From the NCBI RefSeq assembly GCF_903995425.1, contig NC_050449.1, positions 9,615,278 through 9,679,277 of the forward strand: a stretch of 64,000 nucleotides of DNA, given 5' to 3'. How positions within the stretch are numbered: position 1 is the first letter of the stretch; every line of letters starts with the position of its first letter. Source of the DNA: Onychomys torridus. Taxonomy: Eukaryota; Chordata; Mammalia; Rodentia; Cricetidae. Positions 56,352 to 64,000 of this stretch are shown one piece after another. Made by a program: the position numbers and the translations under genes. The notes below the pieces were generated by a model. It did not search any database and was not told where the DNA came from. It was given only the letters and a program-made list of their open reading frames with translations.

Positions 56352-56779
56352 ATTAAAACCATGAATCCAACAGAATTCTCAGAGCCTCTGAAAATATGGT
56401 TGTGCCCTCACTTACACCTCTCTGGTATAAGGAAGTGGAAAGTGATGCTTGGGATCCTGAGGTTCTGTGTCCTTGCACTGTGCTGTCATTGGGACAGGAG
56501 GAAGAGATGCACCAGGAGTATGGTATGTCGAGCCAAACACTCTGTCAAGCAGCCTGGAACTCCCGCCCCACACTTTGGGCCTGAGACAACGGAGTCAGTC
56601 TTTCCTCCTACACAGAGGTATTTAACAGTTTTAATGTCAGCAATCATGACTTCTTTGAGTCTTATAATGCTCATTTGAAAGCTGAATTAATAACAATGGG
56701 GTTCCTTGATGAGTAAGTCAATCAGTGAGGCCTATGAAGCAGGCAGCAGATTCCTCACATTACGTACTGAAGGCGAGGC
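56350..56779. other. Unassigned sequence
   Basis: Overlapping frames on both strands (56361-56678 plus, 56486-56674 minus) with no domain. Nothing else seen. Confidence 0.45.
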
Positions 56780-56900
56780 AGCACAATAGTATCCAGCATC
56801 TATACCATTCTAAGGGCTCAGCCCTCGCAACTGTTTATAAAGTGTTCTTCTCATTTCTGTTATACAGCTGTGGAAACTGAGGCAAAGAAAGGGTGAATTT
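56780..56900 (-). mobile_element. Possible MIR fossil, minus strand
   Basis: 'tacagctgtggaaactgagg' following 'gttcttctcatttctgtt' matches the reversed MIR core. Short. Confidence 0.5.
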
Positions 56901-56999
56901 TAAGACTCATTACATGCTAAGGGAGAGGTGCACGTGGAATTCATACTTAGACATTATTACTCTCCTGTCTGTGTTCTTTTCTTTAAAAGATTTGAAATT

Positions 57000-57090
57000 T
57001 TTATTTTATATTTATATGTACAGGTGTTTTGACTGCATGTATGTCTGTGCATCATCTGTGTGTCTAGTGCCCATAGAAGGTAGAAGAGGG
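57000..57090 (-). mobile_element. B2/B3 SINE, 3' piece (split by an LTR)
   Basis: 'tttttattttatatttatat', 'gtgttttgactgcatgtatg', 'agtgcccatagaaggtagaa' form the reversed 3' half of a B2-type SINE. The remainder resumes at about 57479. Confidence 0.85.
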
Positions 57091-57478
57091 CTGTCACAGG
57101 CCCCCAGACCTTAACACAACTGAAAACATGATGGAAGTGCCAGTCAGACCATAAAATTCAGCATGTAGACAGCACTGCCTGCTGAAATGAAAAGAAGGAC
57201 TTAATCCATCACAGTCTGTAATTCTGGGACAGTCTCTAAATGTACTAACCTCTCTCTCTGGCTTCTGTTAAGTGTTCTTGTTAACTTCTGGTAGCTGTTC
57301 TTGTTAACTGAAGTATATCAACCCAGAATACGTTTTTTTGTGCTTAAAAGCTCACCCTGAGAAAGGCTCAATGATACCCTGCATCTCCAACACTCAGTGT
57401 AGTTGTTGAGACGTTCTATTGGCTTAAACCCATGTCTAAGTAATCTCCTCTGGTGGAAACCTTACAATAAGGGTATCA
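57091..57478 (+). mobile_element. LTR inserted into a B2/B3 SINE
   Basis: About 388 bp, 'ctgtcacaggcccccagacc' to 'ggtggaaaccttaca', splitting the SINE cleanly. Internal landmarks: 'gttaacttctggtagctgtt', 'tgtgcttaaaagctcaccct' (TATA-like) and 'agtgtagttgttgagacgtt'. TG...CA ends and lack of coding suggest a solo LTR of a class I-like ERV. Exact edges and target duplication are uncertain. Confidence 0.65.
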
Positions 57479-57602
57479 GATCCCCTGGGACTGGAGCCAC
57501 AGGCAGTTATGAGCCATCATGTGGGCTCTGGGATGTCTAACCCAGATTCCCTAGAAGAGCAGCTAGTGCTCTTAACTGCTTAGCCATCTCTTAAGCCCTC
57601 AA
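57479..57602 (-). mobile_element. B2/B3 SINE, 5' piece
   Basis: 'tcagatcccctgggactgga', 'gaagagcagctagtgctctt' and 'agccatctcttaagccctc' complete the SINE begun at 57000, in the same orientation. Confidence 0.88.
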
Positions 57603-57633
57603 GTCCATGTTCTTAACTGCAAAACCAATGCTG

Positions 57634-58157
57634 CCTTCTGAGAGAGCCAGGCAACTATCATGAGAGCCTGCCCTAATAACTCAGTTAAGAATTAGGCCTT
57701 GGTCCCTGCTTTTTGGAACTGAACAAACAATTTCTGAGGAAGAGCCACAAACAAAGGACAATCAATCTCCAGCACCCCCAAAAGCAAGGACGAGGAGGCC
57801 TGGTGGCCTGAGCCATAAATAGCTCAAGATAATAAATAACCAACTAAAGACAAAGCCTGGGACTTGTCCGGGTCTGTCCAAAAATGGAAAGCTGTATCTC
57901 TGACCAGCCCTGACTAGTCCTGGTCAATTAAAACATACAAATATGATTTCCTCTTGCTTGAGCCCATCATATCTGAAGTGACCTAACTGCCTTAGGACCT
58001 CACCTTGGCTATGCTTAAAAGGAGCCCACACATCCTTCTTGGGGTTTTCACCATCTTGCCTCTGTGTGGGATGACAGGCCCCAGCACGCTAGAATAATAA
58101 ACACTCTTGCTGATTGCATACATGGATGGTGGTCTTTTGTGGGACGTTAACACCTTC
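57634..58157 (+). mobile_element. Solo LTR with perfect 5-bp target duplication
   Basis: LTR 57639-58152 (514 bp) starts 'tgagagagccaggcaactat' and ends 'gtgggacgttaaca'. 'ccttc' flanks it at 57634 and 58153. Promoter-like 'gcttaaaagga' (about 58013) and poly(A) signal 'aataaa' (about 58097) are in the expected order. 5-bp duplications fit class I or III ERVs. No internal region remains. Confidence 0.85.
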
Positions 58158-58528
58158 ATAGAAGAGAAACAAGAAAATATTCTTCTTTATGGACATTTTA
58201 AATGAGAGAATATTCAATGTATACAATGTGGTTTAAGAGAGATAATGGTCTGGGCTAACATGGATAATGGAGATCCAGGATAGGAGAGGAGCCATGTCTC
58301 AGAAAAGATGTAGAGTTTCAGAAGGTTCAGGGGAAGGTAACAATGGAGGAATATTTCTGGATACTGAGCAGCCCAGCCTCCATCATTTGCGAGAAGGCTC
58401 CATCAAACATTGTGGTAGCCAAGAGTTTTTCCACAGTTGTAAAAAGCTTTTTCTTTGAGCCACTTGTATAAGGTTTGGGGCTGAGGCCTCCTGTGCATGA
58501 GACTCACTCTTATTAAAGCACAAACCAG
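58158..58528. other. Unassigned sequence
   Basis: No repeat or gene recognised. Confidence 0.45.
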
Positions 58529-58643
58529 GGCTGGGGAGATGTCTCAGTGGATAAGAGTGCTTGCTGTATGAGCATGAGGACCTATGTTTGATCCCAGTAC
58601 CCAAAGAAAAAGCCAGTATTGCCTCTGTGCCTATAATCCCAGC

Positions 58644-58644
<1 letters not shown>
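58529..58644 (+). mobile_element. tRNA-derived SINE fragment with B1-like join
   Basis: 'ggctggggagatgtctcagt' to 'tgatcccagtacccaaagaa' is a tRNA-like body, then 'gcctctgtgcctataatccc' from a B1-like half cut short by the GT repeat. Confidence 0.75.
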
Positions 58645-58695
<51 letters not shown>

Positions 58696-58698
58696 TGT
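58645..58698. repeat. (GT)n microsatellite
   Basis: About 26 GT units with one TA interruption. Confidence 0.95.
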
Positions 58699-58868
58699 TT
58701 TGTAGAGGAGAAGAAGAGAATCACTGTGGCTTCCTGGTCACCAGCCTTGTTTGTTTGTTCCAGTTCAGCAAGATACATAGTATTAAGGGAATAAGGTGGA
58801 AAGTAACAGAGTAGGACACCTGACAGCTTCATATGGCCTAGGAATTCATGAGCATGGGTGTTTACATG

Positions 58869-58899
<31 letters not shown>

Positions 58900-59129
58900 T
58901 ATCGCTCCATCTCCAGAGTTTCTGATTTGATAGAAGGCACAGGAATGTATATTTCTACCAAACTCATAGGCATTGCTGAGGATGCTGCAGAAAAACGTTG
59001 AAGCCATTGTTTTAAAGCAGAAGCCAAGAAGACCCACGAGAAAGGCCACGTTGTGGCTAAGAACAGTAGAGGGGAACAGGAATGAAGGACAGAATGAGTG
59101 TCTGACAGCTGGCTACTGATAACTTATTC
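58699..59129. other. Unassigned sequence with (CA)n
   Basis: A (CA)n run with one AAA break lies at 58870-58899. The 214-codon minus frame 58383-59027 reads through both dinucleotide repeats as Thr-His and Cys-Val runs and is an artefact. Confidence 0.6.
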
Positions 59130-59262
59130 CAAGCCAAAGCTTACAAAACACCCAACATATATTATCATTTTATCCTTGAATCAAAGCTTATGTGTAGTTA
59201 TTACTCCCATTGCAACAGAGAAAGAACTGCATACATTAGGACCTTCCCAAGCCATAGACATG
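59130..59262 (-). mobile_element. MIR fossil, minus strand
   Basis: 'attatcattttatccttgaa', 'ttattactcccattgcaaca' and 'gagaaagaactgcatacatt' resemble reversed MIR. Confidence 0.55.
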
Positions 59263-59389
59263 TAGACTTAAGGCCACCATGAAATACAGACTTAGTTGTA
59301 TCACTACTTCAGAGGATATCACTGTGTTGCAGGGTATTTGATCACACTGTGAACCCCAAGATTGCATTGTTTACTGGAAAATCCTGTGA

Positions 59390-60225
59390 CTCCTTGTGGT
59401 GTGGCTCTGCCCTAGCACACACCTTTAATCCAAGAGCTTTCTGCTAGAATATTGTAAGCAGGATTAAATGAAGTTGACCATAGGTCAAGAGGTGGAGCAA
59501 GCAACCAGTTGACAGGAAGTGAACATAAGATTAATAAGAAAAAAAACCATAGAAAGTAAGAGGGAGTCAGGAGGATGGACAGAGAGACACACAGGAAGTA
59601 AGCTTTTATGTTTGAGACAGTGTAGGAGAAAGGTGGTTTTTGGGGGGACATCAGCTGAGGCAGAAGGTCACTTGGGTGCATTCTCTGCCTCTCTCACCCC
59701 AGCTTCTGGCTCCAGAGTCTTTATTGGTAAAATTGAACAATTGAGATTTAGCTGAAAACACCACCACTGCTACAGAGTTCAGGAGCCATTTGATGTGGTG
59801 TTTGGAAGTATGTGATCTGTAAAAGTTTTGGTCAGTGACATAACAAAACAAAAGAGTGTGGTAATTGAATGTGATTGGCCCCCATACATCTCATAGAGAG
59901 TGGCACTATCAGGAGGTTTGCCTTTATTGGAGTGGGTATGGCCTTGTTAGCAGAAGTGTGTCACTGCGGAGGTGGGCTTAGAGGTTTCCTATGCTCAGGA
60001 TACCTACCACCCAGTGTCTCAGTCCACTTGCTGTTGTCTGCATGATGTAGGACTCTCAGCTACTCCAGTACCATGTCTCCTGCATGCTGTCATGCTCCCC
60101 ACCATGATAATAATGGACTGAACCTCTGAAACTGTAAGCGAGCCTCCCCAACTAAATGTTTTCCTAATGAGAGTTGCCGTGGTCATGGTGTCTTTTCACA
60201 GCAATAAAATCCCAAACTAAGACAA
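59390..60225 (-). mobile_element. Rodent dispersed repeat family 'R', long copy, minus strand
   Basis: The right part (59870-60225) is the reverse complement of the copies at 22306 and 49608: 'agtggcactatcaggaggtt', 'catgctgtcatgctccccac', 'agagttgccgtggtcatggt' and 'cacagcaataaaatcccaaa'. The left part ('gccctagcacacacctttaa', 'ctccagagtctttattggta') is the longer end of the same family that the other copies lack. Confidence 0.7.
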
Positions 60226-60345
60226 TTGGGAAACATTTTCATTCCTGAAGGTTTCATAACCTCCCAAACAGTGCCACCAACCGCATCCTAGTGTTCAAAT
60301 ATGTGAGCCTGTGTGGAATATTTTCATTCGAACCATAACAAGTGC
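60226..60345 (+). mobile_element. Family 'R'-related fragment, opposite orientation
   Basis: 'cccaaacagtgccaccaacc', 'gttcaaatatgtgagcctgt' and 'attcgaaccataaca' match the 3' end of the sense-orientation repeat. It follows the minus-strand copy directly. Confidence 0.65.
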
Positions 60346-60529
60346 CCACCACTGGGAGGGGAAAGAAGATAAAATTTCACGCAAAGATAGTAGTAGGGTA
60401 CTCTGGAAGCCAGGATTTCTGTACTGTGATGTTTGTGTACAGATTTCACCATCAGAGGCTTCCATCTTGGATCTGCTAGATAAATTCACTCATTTATTGA
60501 AAAATATTATTGAGAGCCACTAAGAAATA

Positions 60530-60684
60530 ATTTATTTTATTTTTAATCATATAGATGTATACATGCATGCATATGTGTGCAGGTGCCCTCAGGGACCAGA
60601 AGAGGTATCAAATCCTCTGGAAACAAATATGGGTCCTCTGTAAGCACAGTGTGTGTTTATAACCACTAAGCTCCCCTGTTCTAC
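60530..60684 (-). mobile_element. B2/B3 SINE, diverged, minus strand
   Basis: AT-rich tail side, 'tgtgtgcaggtgccctcagg', 'atcaaatcctctggaaacaa', then degraded 'ataaccactaagctcccc'. Confidence 0.7.
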
Positions 60685-60689
60685 ATTTT

Positions 60690-60822
60690 TTTAAAAAGAA
60701 AATTCTTCTATTGTACAGGCTGACCTAAAACTTCCTGTTGAGCTGAGGATAGTCTTGAATTCCCAGTCCTTCTGCCTCCGTTCCTGGGATTCCAGGAACA
60801 CACCACCACATCTGGCTTCACT
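60690..60822 (-). mobile_element. Old B1-type SINE, minus strand
   Basis: 'tattgtacaggctgacctaa', 'cttctgcctccgttcctggg' and 'cacaccaccacatctggctt' are a reversed 7SL-type body. Confidence 0.7.
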
Positions 60823-61191
60823 ATGTTGTTTAGAGATGAGAAACAAAAAGCAAGTTTAGGTTTCTTCATTAGCTGCCTTTTACCCTTTCCTGAAGTCCTC
60901 CATGTTCTAGAGCTTTCTGTGGTGTGGATTGTCTTGCCATGTTTGGCTCAGAGCTAGTGTCTTCTGGAAAATCCTCAATTATCTCTTCACATTTTTTTTT
61001 CTCATTCTTGTTGTAATTTGCTTCTGGGATTGCAGTCTGTGTGGGATGGATCCTCTAGTCCTGACTTCTGAGTTTACTGATGTCTTCGTGTTTAGGTGTG
61101 CATACTTCAGAAACTCTGGGAGCAAAGGCTTTATGACTAGCCTGTGCTCACTGTGCAGCCTGCCACTCTCTCTCCAACCTTCTAATTTCTT
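60823..61191. other. Unassigned sequence
   Basis: The hydrophobic 92-codon frame 60929-61207 runs into the SINE at 61192 and has no recognisable family. Nothing else seen. Confidence 0.45.
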
Positions 61192-61382
61192 TCAGTTTTA
61201 TGTGTGAGGATTTTGCCTGCATGTATATCCAGGTACTATGTGAGTGCTTGGTGGCCTGTGAGGTACACTGGGACTGAAGCCACAGATGGTTGCGAGCTGC
61301 CATGGGAGTCCTGGAATTGAACCTGGTCCTCTGGAAGAGCGGCCAGTGCTCTGCACTCCTGAGCCATCTCTTCAGCCCTCAC
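61192..61382 (-). mobile_element. B2/B3 SINE, minus strand
   Basis: 'gaggattttgcctgcatgta', 'gccacagatggttgcgagct', 'ctctggaagagcggccagtg' and 'gagccatctcttcagccctc'. Nearly full length. Confidence 0.9.
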
Positions 61383-61399
61383 CCCTCGTTTTCTACTTG

Positions 61400-61780
61400 A
61401 TTAGATTTGTTTAATTCCACTTACTTTTTGTCATGTTGATTTTCAAGATATTTTTCTTCAACTCTGCTTTGGTGGTCTTATAGCTTGCTTTTATTTTCAG
61501 ACCTTATTTGTTCAAGCAGATCAAACATCGTTGTTTATGTTATATCTAGTATGTGATAATTCTAATATTTGGTGGTTTTGTCTGGCTAGGTCTGCAGGGT
61601 TGTTTCTGATGGTTCTTAGCCATGTTGTCTTATTTATCTGCATATTGTCATTTTTTTTTTTTTACCTTTACCTAATATCCTTTGTTCCATTATCCGTAAA
61701 ATTTGTTTAGGTCATGCTGAATTAGATTTATTTACCTCAAGTAATATTTTTGCTTTATTCTTATAACCTAGGAGTAAGAA
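61400..61780 (-). mobile_element. Possible decayed L1 ORF1 5' side, minus strand
   Basis: T-rich, with 'gtgataattctaatatttgg' and 'ggttcttagccatgttgtct' resembling reversed L1/HAL1 ORF1 N-terminal sequence. Weak. Confidence 0.35.
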
Positions 61781-61942
61781 CCAAAATACAATGCCATTTT
61801 ATTAAAATTTCAATGTTGAGATTTTTTTTTCACCCTAAAGAAGGTTTGGACTTAGGCCAAAAACATGCATTGGGTGGGTTATAGTTCTAAAATCATCAGA
61901 TGACTTTTCTTTATCCTATTCCTACAGCCAAGATGAAAAGAA

Positions 61943-62165
61943 ATGTCTCTGGGGCTTGTTAGGTGACCCAGAGAATAGAGAACATACCACTCTGGCAAAG
62001 GACCTGGGTTTGATTGGCAGCATCCACGTGACAGCTACACCCACCTGTAAGCCCTGTTCCACTGGATCTGACACCCTTTCTGTTCTCCAAGGGGAGGAGG
62101 CATGCATGTTGTACACTTACATACATGCAGGAAAGACACTCATACATGTAATAAAACAAGCAGGT
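61943..62165 (+). mobile_element. B2/B3 SINE, sense strand
   Basis: 'tggggcttgttaggtgaccc', 'gacctgggtttgattggcag', 'cactggatctgacacccttt' and 'acatgcaggaaagacactca' with an A-rich tail. Confidence 0.8.
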
Positions 62166-62669
62166 GTCTACGTGCTATACTTCTAAGAGGAAGCTGTACT
62201 GGATGAGATGAGAGGCGTACATGAGGGACACAGTTACCCTTTCTATTCTGGGGATGTCTTGAACTTGATCTACTTCCATTCATTTTGCAGCCCTCAAAAC
62301 AAACATTCAATTTCACCATGATTTAGTAGAGTCTGGTCAAAACCAGCCCTTGCATTTCCATGCTTCCCATCTTATCATGTCACTTTGGTTAAGCTTCAGC
62401 GTATTGGTTGCCTTTGTGCCAGCTCAGTGATGCACTCAAAATATTCTAAATATACAAATGGACACACAGAGGCAATGTTTCAACTGCTTTATCAGAAGGG
62501 TTGTTTGGGGTACATAATTGTCTGATCAATAGAAGAAAGTTCAAGTCCAGAGTTAGATTGAAAATGTATTATAAATTAGGCTAAAACACAAGAAGAAAAA
62601 CAGTGATTTTCATTGAATGTTATTGTTAAATGAGATAGCAAGCAAATTTCCCAAGGCAATATGGATTTT
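62166..62669. other. Unassigned sequence
   Basis: AT-rich, no repeat or gene recognised. Confidence 0.45.
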
Positions 62670-62895
62670 TAATTTTAAACTTAATTTTATTTTATATGTA
62701 TGCATGGTCTGCCCACATCTGTGCATGTATACCACATGCATGCCTGTTGCCCAAGGAGGCCAGGGAAGACTCTGGATCCCTTGAAACTGGAGTTACAGAA
62801 GGTTGTGAGCTGCAGTGTAGGTGGTTGGAATTGAACTTTCATCCTCCGAAGAAACAGCAAATGCTCTTACCCACTAAACTATCTCTCCAGCCCAG
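62670..62895 (-). mobile_element. B2/B3 SINE, minus strand
   Basis: AT-rich tail, 'ggagttacagaaggttgtga', 'aatgctcttacccactaaac' and 'tatctctccagccc' at the reversed 5' end. Confidence 0.88.
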
Positions 62896-63226
62896 AAACA
62901 ATACTTTTTTTTTTTAAATTTCTACCTTTAAAGCTTAATATTGTGCCCAAGATACAGAGCTCTATAAAGAATGAATATAATAATGCAAACATTTATATGG
63001 TATTGAAAGTTCCAAAGGGTTTAATCAATATAACTCTATTAAATGTATTTGGAAATGTGCATGGCTGGCTTCTGCCTGCCTGGATATTTATAATTTGCAC
63101 ACATGTGCATTTGCTAAGCCTTTCTAACATAATATAGTTACAGTTTGTGCAATATCCCTTTCTCACTATCAGGCAGGCAGGCTATTGACAGACAGGAACA
63201 TACTCAGCAACTTTCATTAATGCTAA
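62896..63226. other. Unassigned AT-rich sequence
   Basis: A T9 run followed by about 300 bp with no recognised element. Confidence 0.45.
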
Positions 63227-63396
63227 CCGATTGAGATGGCTCAGCAGTTAAGAGCACTGGCTGCTCTTCCAGAGGACCTGGGTTCAATTCCCAGTACCCA
63301 CATGACAGCTCACACCTGTCTGTAACTCCAATTCCAGGGGATCTGACACCTTCACACCAATGCACATAAAATAATAAATAAACAAAAACAAAACTT
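63227..63396 (+). mobile_element. B2 SINE, well preserved
   Basis: 'gagatggctcagcagttaag' (A-box region), 'gacctgggttcaattcccag' (B box), 'ccaggggatctgacaccttc', and a tail with 'aataaataaacaaa'. The Pol III boxes look intact, making it the best-preserved tRNA-derived SINE in the window. Confidence 0.95.
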
Positions 63397-64000
63397 AAAA
63401 TCCAGTTCTCAACTTACTCTTCTAATGTTAGGACGTGACTCATTCTCTGAGTTGGGTGAATTTTGTGTATGGAATTTCTCTTGGCCTGGGCTTTTGAGAG
63501 CAGAGAAGAGGGCAAGGTGCTGAACATAAACTTACAGAAGATAGGAACTTCTGGAGTTGGTTTCTCCTCTCTGTGGTGTGGTGGGACATCCGGCAGAAGC
63601 AGCCTGAAGACACATTTGCTTTGGCTCCTAGTTTAAAGAGGTATACTATCACAGTAGGGGAGGCATGTTATCCCTGACTCTATTGCTCTGAGAATCAAGG
63701 AAGCAGAGAGAGTTAGGTCTCTGAGTGATCCTCAGGGTCAACTCCCATAGCAACATCTCCTCCAGGTTACCCCACTCCCACCCCCATGCTCCTCAGACTC
63801 CAAAGACAGCACTGCTGGCCAGGAACCAAATGTTAAAACATGTGGGCTAGCAGGGGACACTTGACATTCAAACCTTCCTGGTAGCACTCTGTAAAAAGGA
63901 GGAGCTCTTCAGACTGTGGAAGTAGATGGTGATGTGGAAACCCAAGAGTCTCAGAACTAGTTCCTTGAGGCCAAGTCTATAGCTCAGTCTGTCTGTCTGG
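63397..64000. other. Unassigned sequence
   Basis: No repeat or gene recognised to the end of the window. Confidence 0.45.

Noticed and set aside
58383..59027. 214-codon minus-strand frame
   Set aside because: It reads through a (GT)n and a (CA)n microsatellite as Thr-His and Cys-Val runs, with SINE sequence at one end.
1..64000. Bacterial, phage or mitochondrial origin
   Set aside because: Rodent SINEs, L1 and ERV-like LTRs occur throughout, with no operons or compact genes.

Overview
This is nuclear DNA from a rodent, most likely a cricetid (deer mouse, vole or hamster group). The evidence is B1 SINEs of the cricetid sub-type, B2/B3, B4 and ID-type SINEs, rodent L1 elements, one URR1-type hAT transposon, and two LTR elements resembling the mys family first described in Peromyscus. 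Base composition is CpG-poor and AT-rich. I find no convincing exon, promoter CpG island, tRNA, rRNA or snRNA gene. The only protein-like sequences are broken pieces of L1 ORF2/ORF1 and one short frame shared by two endogenous retrovirus-like elements. Everything argues for intergenic or deep intronic sequence. Family names come from recognising consensus phrases by eye, without a repeat-library search, and boundaries without target-site duplications are approximate.

Layout. 1-28 kb: mostly unassigned unique sequence sprinkled with SINEs (B1 at 4.2, 13.9 and 16.8 kb; B4 at 5.6, 14.8 and 20.3 kb), old MIR and L2 fossils, microsatellites, and a URR1 transposon at 13.5 kb. 26.7-31.9 kb: antisense decayed L1, then a 5'-truncated antisense L1 (28.3-31.0 kb), a purine tract and an old sense L1 tail. 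32.2-35.4 kb: complete non-autonomous mys-like element A (two about 400-bp LTRs, decayed tRNA-Lys primer site, polypurine tract, 6-bp target-site duplication). 35.4-41.0 kb: a second antisense L1, interrupted by an inverted solo LTR and by a composite B1-containing repeat. 41.6-43.8 kb: decayed antisense L1 with a young B1. 48.1-48.6 kb: a solo LTR. 51.4-55.2 kb: complete non-autonomous element B. 57.0-58.2 kb: nested SINE/LTR cluster. 58.5-63.4 kb: more SINEs.

The most interesting content is the pair of complete LTR elements. A and B carry unrelated LTRs, yet their internal regions are homologous over most of their length, including a short shared open frame. Element B contains a piece of its own interior inside its 3' LTR, and a 206-bp tract of that piece is identical to the source copy while the flanks are clearly diverged, which looks like gene conversion. 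A third dispersed composite repeat family (copies at 34.3, 39.6 and 50.1 kb) is inserted in both element A and an L1. There are no genes here to form a pathway; the window is a record of successive, datable retrotransposon insertions.
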